A stretch of 64,000 nt of DNA from Chlorobiota bacterium (GTDB lineage Bacteria; Bacteroidota; Ignavibacteria; Kapaibacteriales; UBA961): positions 62,001 to 126,000 of the forward strand of contig BJGZ01000003.1 of NCBI GenBank assembly GCA_014191195.1, in the 5' to 3' direction. The notes beneath the pieces are model-generated. The model searched no databases. It was not told the DNA's origin and was given only the letters and a program-made list of their open reading frames with translations. Both the position numbers and the translations under genes were made by a program. Positions 8,814-18,904 of the stretch are shown here, piece after piece; position 1 is the first letter of the stretch; each line of letters opens with the position of its first letter.

Positions 8814-11513
8814 ATGGCATTACCACCAGATAATATAATAATTAAGCGATCAAAAGTTATATCTCATACTTCAGATTTTAATGCTGATGATAACGATATG
8901 GACGAATTTAAGCAAAAGTCTTTACATAAAAAGACAAAATACAAAGAAGATATTTTACCACAATTATCTAATAGGCAAACACAGATAATAGGAGTATTTC
9001 TCGCTTTATTTTCTTTATTGATTCTTATTGCTTTACTAAGCTATACTTCAAAGGACGAAGCTAATGCTGATATTCATCTACAAGATATCTTTAGTATCAT
9101 AAAGGGAGATCAAGATATCCAAGCAAAAGCAGATACAACTTATAATTTGCTAGGATTATTCGGAGCAGTATTAGCAGATATGCTATTTAATAAGTCATTT
9201 GGATTTATTTCAATTATATTCCCTTTCATTGGATTTATTTGGTCTAAAGAATTATTATTTAATGATAAAGTCTCATTACAATCTATCAGGTCAACAAGTT
9301 ATATTCTTCTCTTTAGTCTGATTATATCTGCATTTTTTGGAACATTATCATTACTAGTCCCACAAATAAGAATAGAATGGTATGGCACAATTGGTCTTTT
9401 TCAAGCAAATATATATAGTTCTTTAATTGGCAAATTTGGATCTTTATTATTATGTATTGTAGCTGGTTTTATAACAATTACTTTAGGATTAAATATCACC
9501 TTACATACTGCTATTTCTACTTTATCGCACTATATATCTTCTTTATTTTCATGGTTAAGAACATTTTTTGAAAGAACACATTCACAATCTTCATCTATTA
9601 AAGAAATTAAGAATAAGTCAATTTCATTTAATGACACATATCAACAACAAGAAATTGACAACAATGAAGAACCTGTGCAAATTGTCAAAAGGATGTCAAC
9701 AATCACTCAACATTCAGATGATATGCAACGTCATATGCCGGTAATTATTAGAGGCAATGAATTTAATGATAGCGATGATCCAGGAATCATCTTAGCAGAA
9801 CGCCCTAGAAAGAATACTAGTAATTTAACATTCGAAGAAGCACTTGCTGAACGTTCAGTATTCAAACCACCTGTTGAACATAAAGAAGAAAAAAAAGCAA
9901 GTGATAGTATTCAAATAGATTTTACTAATGAGGCAACACAACCATCACTAGTTCTTAATATTCAAGAAACTGTATTGCAATCTTATGATTTACCTCCTAA
10001 GGATTTACATCATTATCGTATGATGATACAGGATGAAAAGATAAAATATAGTCCACCAAACCTTGATTTATTAAAAAAACAAAATGAACATGTTATAAAG
10101 GTTGATGATGCAGAGTTAAAAGAAAATGCACGATTATTACAAGAGAAATTACTAACATTTAAAATTACTATTCAGGATTTAACTGTAACGCCTGGCCCTG
10201 TAGTTACACAATATGAATTTGTTCCTGCAGCAGGTATAAAGATATCTCAAATCGAGAATCTATCTGATGATATAGCATTAGCTCTTAAAGCACGTGGAAT
10301 TAGAATAATTGCACCAGTACCAGGTAGAGGTACAGTTGCAATCGAGATTCCAAATCATAAACCATCACTTGTTTTATTTAGCAGTATTATTAAATCATCT
10401 AAGTTTCATGATTCTGAACATCGTTTATCGTTGGCTCTTGGCAAAACGATTTCAGGCGAAGTATACTGTGCAGATTTATCCAAAATGCCTCATTTATTAA
10501 TTGCTGGTTCAACTGGGGCAGGAAAAAGCGTTGGAATAAATACAGTTATATGTTCCTTATTATATAAGATGCATCCTAAAGATTTAAAATTTGTGATCAT
10601 TGATCCCAAAAAAGTAGAGATGACTTATTATGGGTTTTTAAAGAATCATTTTCTTGCAATATCTCCAGATACAGATGAACATATCATAACAACCCCACAA
10701 AATGCTGTAGCCGTGCTTAAATCTTTATGTGTTGAGATGATGAATCGTTATGAAATATTAGCAAAGGTTGGACAAAGAAATATTGTTGATTATAATCAAA
10801 AAGTAAAAGAAGGTAAATATAAAGATAGTGGAACAGACCATTCTCCTATGCCTTATATTGTATGTGTTATCGATGAATTAGCAGATTTAATGCTAACAGC
10901 TGGAAGAGAAGTAGAAGAGCCAATTATTAGATTAGCCCAATTAGCCAGAGCTGTCGGTATCCATATGATTGTAGCAACTCAAAGGCCTTCTGTAGATGTT
11001 ATAACTGGCCTTATAAAAGCGAATTTTCCTGCTAGGATCTCCTATCAAGTAGCATCTAAAATAGATTCTAGAACAATCATCGATGGCGGAGGAGCTGATC
11101 AACTATTAGGTAATGGTGATATGTTGTTTTTACCAGGTGGCTCTCCAAAACCAATTCGAATTCAAAATTCATTTTTATCTACCGATGAAGTTGAAAATAT
11201 ATGTATGCATATAGGAAATCAACAAGGATATTCTAAACCGTATATGTTACCTACTTCTATCGAAAAAACAACTGGTGGTAGTAGTTTGATTGATGATTCC
11301 AGAGATGAATTATTTGAAGAAGCAGCCAAAACAATTATTAGACATCAACAAGGTTCTGTATCATTATTACAAAGACGATTAAAAGTTGGATATGCCAGAG
11401 CAGCCAGAATAATGGATGAATTAGAAGCAGCTGGCATTGTTGGCTCTTTTGATGGTTCTAAAGGAAGAGAAGTATTATTAAATAATGAAACAGATTTAGA
11501 AGCATTATTATAA
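8814..11513 (+). CDS. ftsK: FtsK/SpoIIIE-type DNA translocase
   Basis: Hexameric septal motor that pumps chromosome termini during division. The 899 residues comprise a charged N-terminus, about four membrane segments between residues 60 and 250, a low-complexity linker to about 390, the alpha/beta motor with Walker A GSTGAGKS (565-572) and Walker B IDE (686-688), and the C-terminal gamma winged helix (QGSVSLLQRRLKVGYARAARIMDELEAAG) that reads polar KOPS-type sites. Length and order are typical. The start has a good GGAG site. kdsA begins 11 bases after the stop, suggesting co-transcription. Confidence 0.97.
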   Translation: MALPPDNIIIKRSKVISHTSDFNADDNDMDEFKQKSLHKKTKYKEDILPQLSNRQTQIIGVFLALFSLLILIALLSYTSKDEANADIHLQDIFSIIKGDQDIQAKADTTYNLLGLFGAVLADMLFNKSFGFISIIFPFIGFIWSKELLFNDKVSLQSIRSTSYILLFSLIISAFFGTLSLLVPQIRIEWYGTIGLFQANIYSSLIGKFGSLLLCIVAGFITITLGLNITLHTAISTLSHYISSLFSWLRTFFERTHSQSSSIKEIKNKSISFNDTYQQQEIDNNEEPVQIVKRMSTITQHSDDMQRHMPVIIRGNEFNDSDDPGIILAERPRKNTSNLTFEEALAERSVFKPPVEHKEEKKASDSIQIDFTNEATQPSLVLNIQETVLQSYDLPPKDLHHYRMMIQDEKIKYSPPNLDLLKKQNEHVIKVDDAELKENARLLQEKLLTFKITIQDLTVTPGPVVTQYEFVPAAGIKISQIENLSDDIALALKARGIRIIAPVPGRGTVAIEIPNHKPSLVLFSSIIKSSKFHDSEHRLSLALGKTISGEVYCADLSKMPHLLIAGSTGAGKSVGINTVICSLLYKMHPKDLKFVIIDPKKVEMTYYGFLKNHFLAISPDTDEHIITTPQNAVAVLKSLCVEMMNRYEILAKVGQRNIVDYNQKVKEGKYKDSGTDHSPMPYIVCVIDELADLMLTAGREVEEPIIRLAQLARAVGIHMIVATQRPSVDVITGLIKANFPARISYQVASKIDSRTIIDGGGADQLLGNGDMLFLPGGSPKPIRIQNSFLSTDEVENICMHIGNQQGYSKPYMLPTSIEKTTGGSSLIDDSRDELFEEAAKTIIRHQQGSVSLLQRRLKVGYARAARIMDELEAAGIVGSFDGSKGREVLLNNETDLEALL

Positions 11514-11524
11514 GTGGATTATAC

Positions 11525-12307
11525 GTGAAAAATAAATTTAAATTAATTGCAGGACCTTGCCTAGCTGAATCAAAGGAATTATTGCAAGAAATTGCTGAAA
11601 CTCTTAATCCTATTGCAATAGAACTTGATTTTGATTTTATATTTAAAGCTTCATATAGAAAAGCTAATCGCACAAGTGGTAATAGTTTTACTGGTATTGG
11701 AGATCTACAGGCATTACAATATATATCAGAAATAGCACATTCCATTAACAGACAATCCATTACCGATATTCATGAAACATCAGAAGCTGAGATAGCAGCT
11801 TCATATGTTGATATTTTACAGATACCTGCATTTTTATGCAGACAAACCGCATTATTAGAATCAGCTGGCAAAACAGGTAAAATTGTAAATATAAAAAAAG
11901 GACAATTTCTAGCTCCAGACGATATGAAAAAACAAGCAGATAAAGTGTTTCATATTGGTGGCAAAGAAGTGTGGTTAACAGAAAGAGGAACTACTTTTGG
12001 TTATCATGATTTAGTAGTTGATTTTAGATCTTTAATTATCATGAAAGAAACTGGATTACCTGTTATTTATGATGCTACCCATTCATTACAACAACCTGGC
12101 GGAGGAGAGCAATCAGGTGGCCTTAGACAATATATTGCACCTTTAGCAAAAGCTGCTGTTGCCTGCGGCATCGATGGGATTTTCATAGAAACTCATCCAT
12201 ATCCACATTTAGCAAAATCCGATGCTGCCACTCAATTCCCACTTGATAAAATGCGTGATTTTCTTCATGAATTAGCTGATATTCATTCTCTTGTTTCAAA
12301 ATCATGA
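11525..12307 (+). CDS. kdsA: KDO-8-phosphate synthase, metal-dependent type
   Basis: Condenses phosphoenolpyruvate with arabinose-5-phosphate to make KDO-8-P for lipopolysaccharide. The 260 residues show IAGPC (Cys12), FKASYRKANRTS, TDIHE, LQIPAFLCRQT, NIKKGQFLAP, DATHSLQQPGG and IETHPYP, the standard family order. Cys12, where the E. coli enzyme has Asn, indicates the metal-dependent class; this follows family knowledge. The stop overlaps the lptC start as ATGA, pairing two lipopolysaccharide genes. Conserved start and length make the call firm. Confidence 0.97.
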   Translation: MKNKFKLIAGPCLAESKELLQEIAETLNPIAIELDFDFIFKASYRKANRTSGNSFTGIGDLQALQYISEIAHSINRQSITDIHETSEAEIAASYVDILQIPAFLCRQTALLESAGKTGKIVNIKKGQFLAPDDMKKQADKVFHIGGKEVWLTERGTTFGYHDLVVDFRSLIIMKETGLPVIYDATHSLQQPGGGEQSGGLRQYIAPLAKAAVACGIDGIFIETHPYPHLAKSDAATQFPLDKMRDFLHELADIHSLVSKS

Positions 12308-12840
12308 ACTATCTGTTAATGATATTAATGTGTAGTTTTCTTTTGTCTTGTCAAGATGAAAACAAACAAACTATCCAGATAAAAGATACAATAATAACTA
12401 AAGATATTCCTACACATGAAATATGGAATTTCTCTATGGTTTTTACTGATTCTAATAAAACTAGAGCTATTCTTAAAGCGGGAAAAGCAAGAGTATTCGA
12501 GCAAAGATATGAAACATTATTAGACTCTTCGGTTCATGTAGACTTTATGAATAAATCATCTAATGCAGTTGGCTTTATGATTTCAGATTCAGCTAGAATT
12601 GATGAAAATACAAGAGACATGTTTGCTTCTGGACATGTGTTTGTTCGCTCAGATAGTACAAATACAACGCTAAAAACAGCTACTTTAATGTGGAAAGAAA
12701 AACAGCAACATTTTTACACTAAAGATAAAGTTCATATAACTACATCAACCGAGATAATCGATGGTTATGGAATGGAAAGCGATATATGGCTTAAAAGCTA
12801 TAAAATCTTCAAAGTTAGTGGTACTAAACAAATAGAATAA
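12304..12840 (+). CDS. lptC: LPS transport component LptC, lipoprotein form
   Basis: Periplasmic bridge protein that hands lipopolysaccharide from the LptBFG ABC transporter to LptA. The 178-residue product has a short signal ending in FLLSC (Cys16), so it is likely a lipoprotein, as in the Bacteroidetes form rather than the transmembrane E. coli form. The body shows the beta-jellyroll pattern of LptC: MVFTDSNKTRAILKAGKARVF, then DSARIDENTRDMFASGHVFVRS, ending ISTSTEIIDGYGMESD-like strands near residues 145-165. Coupling to kdsA by a 4-base overlap supports the role. Overall similarity is modest, so the call rests on fold pattern and context. Confidence 0.82.
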   Translation: MNYLLMILMCSFLLSCQDENKQTIQIKDTIITKDIPTHEIWNFSMVFTDSNKTRAILKAGKARVFEQRYETLLDSSVHVDFMNKSSNAVGFMISDSARIDENTRDMFASGHVFVRSDSTNTTLKTATLMWKEKQQHFYTKDKVHITTSTEIIDGYGMESDIWLKSYKIFKVSGTKQIE

Positions 12841-12845
12841 ATAAC

Positions 12846-14474
12846 ATGATTATATCTGGCCAATACATTGATATTTCTAAAAGAGAAATATATCCTGCCG
12901 ATATTGGAATCGACAATGGAATCATTGTTTCTATTACTCCGTGTATTAAGGCCCCAGAAAACTATATAATGCCTGGTTTTGTAGATGCCCATATCCATAT
13001 TGAAAGTTCTATGCTTATCCCTTCAGAATTTTCAAAACTTGCATTAGTACATGGCACAATCGGTACTGTTTCAGATCCACATGAAATTGCCAATGTTTTG
13101 GGAATAAAAGGCATTGATTTCATGATAGAAAATGCTAAACTCTCCCCTCTTAAATGTTTGTTTGGAGCCCCTAGTTGTGTACCAGCAACATCATTTGAAC
13201 ATTCAGGTGCAACTATTTCAGCAGACGATATTCACCAACTTTTATCAAGAGATGATATTGGATATTTAAGTGAAATGATGAATTTTCCTGGTGTGCTCAA
13301 TAATGACGAAGAAATATTAAAAAAGATTGCTTCAGCACGATTTTATAATAAGCCAATAGATGGGCATGCTCCTGGATTATTAGGTAATGATGCTAAAGCA
13401 TATATATCTCATGGTATTAGTACCGATCATGAATGTACTTCTCTGCAAGAAGCATTAGATAAAATCTCATATGGTATGAAGATATTAATCAGGGAAGGGT
13501 CTGCTGCGAAAAATTTTGATGCATTACATCCATTGATTTCATTATTTCCAGATATGTGCATGTTTTGTAGTGATGATAAACATCCTGATAGTTTATTGGA
13601 AGGTCACATCAATATTCTTGTTAAAAAAGCTATTGATTTAGGATATGATCTTTTTGATATACTATCAATTGCATGTATTCATCCAGTTATTCATTATTCA
13701 ATGCCTATTGGTTTATTGAATATAGGTGATCCTGCCGATTTTATTATTGTAGATTCACTCATTGATTTTACAGTACAATCTGTGTTTATCAATGGTGAAC
13801 AAGTAGTTCAACATGGAATATTACAGTGTTCTATACCTTCTTATTCATATAATGATATGTCAATATGTAATACCAATTTAATTACAGAAAAAGACATCAT
13901 TCTTTATGGAGACACTTCACTTGTACATGTGATAGAGGCTATTCCTGGACAAATAGTAACTGGCAGATCTATCTATAGAATGGAATCTATAAATGGTATA
14001 TTATCTTCTTCTTGCAACGATGATATTTTAAAGATTGTAGTTATAAATAGATATAGTATTTCCAAGCCTGCAATTGGTTTTATCAAGGGATTTGGTTTAA
14101 AAAGCGGAGCAATTGCATCAACTATAGCCCATGATTCTCATAATATTATAACTATTGGAGTGGATGATACTTCTATAATAGAAGTTGTTAATGCACTTAT
14201 AGAAGTAAAAGGAGGAATTTCTTTATATAACAATACTTTATCAGTATTACCATTAGATATAGCAGGTTTAATGAGTAGTCAAGATGCATATACTATTGCG
14301 AACAGATATATAGAAATAGAAACTTTAGTTAAACAAACTGGTTGCATAATGCCTGCTCCATATATGGCTTTATCATTTATGGCATTACTTGTTATTCCAA
14401 CCCTAAAATTGAGTGATATAGGATTATTTGATGGTGAGATTTTCCAGTGTATAAACCTTATTCAATCAACGTAA
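12846..14474 (+). CDS. ade: Adenine deaminase
   Basis: Converts adenine to hypoxanthine in purine salvage. This amidohydrolase-superfamily enzyme of 542 residues has metal ligands in PGFVDAHIHIESSM, a conserved VSDPHEIANVLG, GHAPGL, STDHECTS and CSDDKHPD. It also has the C-terminal Ade-specific part with IGFIKGFGLKSGAIASTIAHDSHN and a late GCIMPAPYMALSFMALLVIP segment. Length fits the family. It follows lptC by five bases, probably the same transcript, although functionally unrelated. The 3' end overlaps the convergent GT-C gene by nine bases. Confidence 0.95.
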   Translation: MIISGQYIDISKREIYPADIGIDNGIIVSITPCIKAPENYIMPGFVDAHIHIESSMLIPSEFSKLALVHGTIGTVSDPHEIANVLGIKGIDFMIENAKLSPLKCLFGAPSCVPATSFEHSGATISADDIHQLLSRDDIGYLSEMMNFPGVLNNDEEILKKIASARFYNKPIDGHAPGLLGNDAKAYISHGISTDHECTSLQEALDKISYGMKILIREGSAAKNFDALHPLISLFPDMCMFCSDDKHPDSLLEGHINILVKKAIDLGYDLFDILSIACIHPVIHYSMPIGLLNIGDPADFIIVDSLIDFTVQSVFINGEQVVQHGILQCSIPSYSYNDMSICNTNLITEKDIILYGDTSLVHVIEAIPGQIVTGRSIYRMESINGILSSSCNDDILKIVVINRYSISKPAIGFIKGFGLKSGAIASTIAHDSHNIITIGVDDTSIIEVVNALIEVKGGISLYNNTLSVLPLDIAGLMSSQDAYTIANRYIEIETLVKQTGCIMPAPYMALSFMALLVIPTLKLSDIGLFDGEIFQCINLIQST

Positions 14475-15977
14475 ATCCCAGATATATGTTCTACATTGAT
14501 CATTATTTTTATATATAATCGTATCTGGATTCCCCAAATACCCTGTCATTTTTTTTGAATATATTCCTGCCTGTTTAGGATGAGGTTGATAGACAATATA
14601 TCTCCCACTTTTATCTGTTAATAATTTCTCATATACAGATACAATGAGCGCTTCACTTCTAAATTCCTTTAATGTTGCTTGCAATTCAGCTTGAGCTTCT
14701 ATTGAATCAATTAGTTTTCTATTTGAAACCAATCCTTCCAAATTAATTATCGTACCTTTATGAATGTATCCGGTTAAACCTGATCGATCTCCCATTGCTG
14801 CAATTTTTATATTATTATGCAGAAGCCATGTATGAATCGAATGTGCATGAGTATAATTACTAGATTCAGATGATAGCGCATTGTGAACTCTATACATATA
14901 TTTAATACTCCACAAGCCTATTATTATCATGAATAAATACAAGATAGATTGCTTTAGATATAATGTTTGAACATCATTACTAAACAATAGTATACTACTT
15001 GGTACAACTAATATTAGTGGATAAAAATACCAATCAAATAAAGCCCAATCACTTCTTGTACTTACTACTATAAAGTATAAAATGATAGAAAACAGCATTG
15101 ATTGAACAATTAAATCACGTTTTTTAGATAAAGATATGATGAAAAATACGATAGAAATAACATACAATGATAGTTCAAATGGATGATAAAAGAAGTCCTG
15201 CCAAAAATGAAAACTTAGTATAAAGGGATAGATTGTTAATCCCTTTGCTAAGCCACTAATAGGAATGATACTTTGAAATGACAGTGTATTGATATATAGA
15301 TAAGAAGCTATTACGATACACGCAGGAAGAAAATGTATGAAAAAGAGATATTTATTTTTTCTTTCTAATGCAGAAAAATAAAAGAACAAAGGCAAAGTAA
15401 GAAGGATTACAGTATCAATTCTTGATAATAAGATAAACAAACAAAGACTTGATAATATAGTATAACTTGCTTGTAATTGTGGTTTTACAATATTGTAAAA
15501 GAACATATACAATAAGGGAATTGTAATAACAATTTCCATATGTAATAAAATTAGCTTATAAGAAATGAACCAAGATATAAGGAGTATTAGATCTTTTTTA
15601 ATGCCAGATAATGAATATAAAGAATACAATTTATTACAAGATCGATATATCTGAATACTTGAGCTTATAATTAATACTTGTAATAAAATATAGAATAAAA
15701 GGGATTTTGTACTTCCTGAAATGAAAGCTAATACTACAATTATTGCAAGATATAATGGATGATAACCATTTGTTAAAGTAATGCCATCAAAGCTAGACAT
15801 TCCCTTTTGGAGAATAGTATCAGCTATAGTTGTATAGTAAAAATAATCATCTGGAACAAAGGCAGAAATAGCATATTGGTTATAATAAAAAGTATAGACA
15901 GAGAATAATGAAATGAAAGCCGTTATAATATAAATAGAATATGCAACTATCTTTTCAGGAATATGATCACTTTGCAT
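14466..15977 (-). CDS. Polytopic membrane protein, GT-C glycosyltransferase-like
   Basis: About a dozen hydrophobic segments over 503 residues, with a first periplasmic loop holding PDDYFYYTTIADTILQKG and then GITLTNGYHPLYLAIIV. This arrangement (paired acidic residues, then TNGxHPL) recurs in GT-C type polyprenyl-phosphate-sugar transferases. A soluble C-terminal part follows (HSIHTWLLHNN onward). It would transfer a sugar from a lipid carrier on the periplasmic face; donor and acceptor are unknown. It lies eight bases downstream of an SDR gene resembling the DprE2 epimerase partner, which would fit lipid-linked sugar chemistry. The family call is moderate, specificity none. Confidence 0.6.
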   Translation of the reverse strand: MQSDHIPEKIVAYSIYIITAFISLFSVYTFYYNQYAISAFVPDDYFYYTTIADTILQKGMSSFDGITLTNGYHPLYLAIIVVLAFISGSTKSLLFYILLQVLIISSSIQIYRSCNKLYSLYSLSGIKKDLILLISWFISYKLILLHMEIVITIPLLYMFFYNIVKPQLQASYTILSSLCLFILLSRIDTVILLTLPLFFYFSALERKNKYLFFIHFLPACIVIASYLYINTLSFQSIIPISGLAKGLTIYPFILSFHFWQDFFYHPFELSLYVISIVFFIISLSKKRDLIVQSMLFSIILYFIVVSTRSDWALFDWYFYPLILVVPSSILLFSNDVQTLYLKQSILYLFMIIIGLWSIKYMYRVHNALSSESSNYTHAHSIHTWLLHNNIKIAAMGDRSGLTGYIHKGTIINLEGLVSNRKLIDSIEAQAELQATLKEFRSEALIVSVYEKLLTDKSGRYIVYQPHPKQAGIYSKKMTGYLGNPDTIIYKNNDQCRTYIWDLR

Positions 15978-15985
15978 AAAGTATA

Positions 15986-16726
15986 TTAAATAGACAATTT
16001 CTTAAAAATAAATTCAGGCAGGTCTTTGATAATTCTCATGATAAATCGCCAATAGAAAGGGACATAGATACTATCCTTACGATTAATCATCCCCTTATAT
16101 ATAATGTTTGCAGCTGATGTTGCACTGATAAATAAAGGGCTTTTGGGTAAATGTGATGTCATAGGTGTTTCTATTAAACCAGGCTTGACAGTCATAACAT
16201 GAATATTATGAGGAGCTAATCTACCTCTCAGTCCAGACATTAGCGAAGTAAATGCTGATTTTGCGCTACCATATATATATATAGTTTTACGACCTCTTTC
16301 CCCTGCTACCGATGAAATTCCTATAATTTGTCCTTTTTGTCTTTTTTCAAAATACTCTGCATATAATAATGCTGGTATGGCCATACTTTCAAAATTCAAA
16401 AAGAATTCATCTAATGCATAATCTATATCTGTATTTGCTTTCAATTGATCAGTTAATGATCCTTGTGCAAGGATAAGTGTATCTATTTCTTTAAGCACTA
16501 ACAATGCTTCTATAAATGTCTGCTTTAAAGACTCTTTATTCAAAAAGTCACATAGAATAAATTCAGCAGATTGTGCTCCTCTACTTTTTAAATCTTTACA
16601 TACAGTATCGAGTCTATCTTTATTCCTTCCTATCAACACAAAAAAACATTCTTCATTGTGTGCAAGAAGTCTCGTCAATTGATGAGCTATTTCAGATGTT
16701 GCTCCATATACAACGATTCTTTTCAT
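15986..16726 (-). CDS. Short-chain dehydrogenase/reductase, DprE2-like
   Basis: A 246-residue Rossmann-fold oxidoreductase. The nucleotide-binding start is VVYGATSEIAHQLTRLLA, followed by LIGRNKDRLD and LILAQGS (NNAG position). The catalytic Ser lies in GISSVAGERG, with YGSAK as the YxxxK pair. GATSEIA rather than GxSxGIG, and the C-terminal basic amphipathic tail, resemble decaprenylphosphoryl-ribose 2-epimerase subunit 2 (DprE2). No DprE1-type FAD oxidase is in view, so other substrates are possible. It is part of a reverse run: subtilase, SDR, GT-C protein, with 8-base gaps. Confidence 0.75.
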   Translation of the reverse strand: MKRIVVYGATSEIAHQLTRLLAHNEECFFVLIGRNKDRLDTVCKDLKSRGAQSAEFILCDFLNKESLKQTFIEALLVLKEIDTLILAQGSLTDQLKANTDIDYALDEFFLNFESMAIPALLYAEYFEKRQKGQIIGISSVAGERGRKTIYIYGSAKSAFTSLMSGLRGRLAPHNIHVMTVKPGLIETPMTSHLPKSPLFISATSAANIIYKGMINRKDSIYVPFYWRFIMRIIKDLPEFIFKKLSI

Positions 16727-16733
16727 ACATTCT

Positions 16734-18779
16734 TTAATAAGTTGGAGTAATAATATGCGTTGTTAATAAAGCATTATTTTTAAAAATTGCAAGTGCAGTC
16801 CATGAACTTATATGAACGATATGTGGAAGTTCATTTATTAAATAATTTCCCTCTGGTAGAGCTAATGTACTATTACTAAGTAAGCCTCCCTGAATATCAT
16901 ATTGATATATTGTAAGTATCTCTCCAGCTTTTACTTCTATGTGATCATTAATATTTATCGATTGCTGTTCTTCAACAAGCATTGGATATGTATGTTTTGG
17001 TAAGAGTCTCGTATCGATGCCACATGGATATGTTTCTTGATTGATAGAAATCGATATAATAGAATCATATCCTGGTAAAAGAACAGGATATCTTCTTTTT
17101 CTGAATTCTGAATCCTTTACTTCTACATAACATGTAATTGTATTATTCTTTATTTGATTATGTGGTATATCTGCAGCAAATAAATGTGGGGTATCAGTTG
17201 GATATAAAGTATACAATTGCAATCTATTTGCATTATAGACACTAAGTTTTGGATTCACAATTGCTGTTTTGGACATGATATAACATGCAACTCTCTGCAA
17301 ATTATTAATAGGATACGTAATAAAAGGTGATACGATTATACCAGCTTCTAGCATTGCTTGTTTAACATTAGCTAATCCATAACCAATAGCATTATTTTTT
17401 TCATTTGCATTCTTTGCTGTTGCATAAAAAACACGTCTTACTTCACTTGAAGTTAATTCTGGGAATGCAGACAATAAAAGACCACTTATACCAGCCATCA
17501 AAGGGGTAGCTAAAGAAGTGCCATTTGCAGCTGTTAACTTTGTTGTATCATTATATTGGATGCAAATTACTCCAACACCTTGAGTAGCTATATCAGGTTT
17601 AATTTTACCATCGCCTCTGGGGCCTCGAGAAGTAAATCCAGCAATAGTTGTATCTGGAGCTAATGCAGCGACAGCAATAACACTATCAGCATCAGATGGA
17701 GTGATAAGCGTACTATCTTTGGGACCATCATTTCCTGCAGCTGTTATACAAACAACGCCTCTTTTTACAGCTTTATTTACCCATTTGGAGGTTATTGTTG
17801 TTTTGCCATCAAAGTCTGTAAACAGATAATTTTCTTCATCTGGTTGATTAAATACACTGTATCCCAATGAGGATGTTACAATATCAGTTCCTTGTGATTC
17901 TGTCCATTCAATAGCTGCTGCATAATTATCTTCTTCAAGATGCTGCTCTGTGGGAATATCTTCAGTTTTTGCCAACAAAAAAGATGAGTGTGGCGATATT
18001 CCAATCAAGGAGTCTTGAAGAAATCCAGAAACAGTTGAAAAACAAATTGTTCCATGATTATCTTGTCCATCAACATCCCCTGGTTGATTTTCGGTAATGG
18101 AATCTAATTGAATATAATCTCTTTCATCAATTACTTGTGCATATTTTGTAGCAAAATGTTGTTTCCACCTAAAGCCTGAATCTAAAAATGATATTAAAGC
18201 ATCTTTCCCTGTGATACCCATGGAGTGAACAAATGGTACTTGTAATAAAGCCGCTTGATTGTATGATGGGCCATATCGGAATATTCCGCAATTATCAATG
18301 TCTGGTGTAATAATTTTTAGATTATTAATTGGATCTTTTATAAAAGTTGAATTTATACTTATCGTTTTTTGTTGTGGAAACAGTTTATTAGCTGTTCTTT
18401 GTATATTCTTTACAAATGATAATTTTTTTACTAAGTTCATTTGATTTGAATCTGCGCTAACAACTACATAATTACCCCATCGCAAATGTAATCGAACACG
18501 GTTTACATATGTTTGTAGAGTATCTATATAAGGTTGATAAATAGGTGCATCTTCAATTGTAAAAAGCAATGAATCTGGATTATTTTTTATTCTTCGATTT
18601 TTTGACTTTTCTGTATGTAAAGCCTCTGTGCTAATATATAGAAGAGATCCACTCTTAAATTCTAAAGTGCCTTTATCTTTTAAAAATATACGCCAATACA
18701 AGCTGTTTTGAGCATGAATGTGTATCGAGTACAATGACTGAATAATAACACATAAAACGAGAATATTTTTAATAGACAT
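16734..18779 (-). CDS. Secreted subtilisin-like serine protease (S8)
   Basis: I chose the ATG at 18779, which starts a good signal peptide (MSIKNILVLCVIIQSLYSIHIHAQ); an ATG 14 codons upstream is the alternative. The mature 681-residue product has an N-terminal pro-like region of about 150 residues. The S8 domain follows, with catalytic Asp200 (FLDSG), His242 (DNHGT), oxyanion Asn350 (AAGND) and Ser422 (GTSLATP). A C-terminal beta-rich tail of about 190 residues may serve secretion but is not a clear T9SS domain. It is likely an extracellular or surface protease. It heads the reverse run with SDR and GT-C genes and is divergent from ygfZ. Confidence 0.9.
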   Translation of the reverse strand: MSIKNILVLCVIIQSLYSIHIHAQNSLYWRIFLKDKGTLEFKSGSLLYISTEALHTEKSKNRRIKNNPDSLLFTIEDAPIYQPYIDTLQTYVNRVRLHLRWGNYVVVSADSNQMNLVKKLSFVKNIQRTANKLFPQQKTISINSTFIKDPINNLKIITPDIDNCGIFRYGPSYNQAALLQVPFVHSMGITGKDALISFLDSGFRWKQHFATKYAQVIDERDYIQLDSITENQPGDVDGQDNHGTICFSTVSGFLQDSLIGISPHSSFLLAKTEDIPTEQHLEEDNYAAAIEWTESQGTDIVTSSLGYSVFNQPDEENYLFTDFDGKTTITSKWVNKAVKRGVVCITAAGNDGPKDSTLITPSDADSVIAVAALAPDTTIAGFTSRGPRGDGKIKPDIATQGVGVICIQYNDTTKLTAANGTSLATPLMAGISGLLLSAFPELTSSEVRRVFYATAKNANEKNNAIGYGLANVKQAMLEAGIIVSPFITYPINNLQRVACYIMSKTAIVNPKLSVYNANRLQLYTLYPTDTPHLFAADIPHNQIKNNTITCYVEVKDSEFRKRRYPVLLPGYDSIISISINQETYPCGIDTRLLPKHTYPMLVEEQQSININDHIEVKAGEILTIYQYDIQGGLLSNSTLALPEGNYLINELPHIVHISSWTALAIFKNNALLTTHIITPTY

Positions 18780-18904
18780 CGAGATACTATAAAATGTAGA
18801 AAGAATATATTTACGGCACATAAAGTGATAAATACTTTAGAATATCATAATAATAACCTAACAAATTAGGCATTTTTAGAATTAACATAATACTTACATA
18901 GAAT

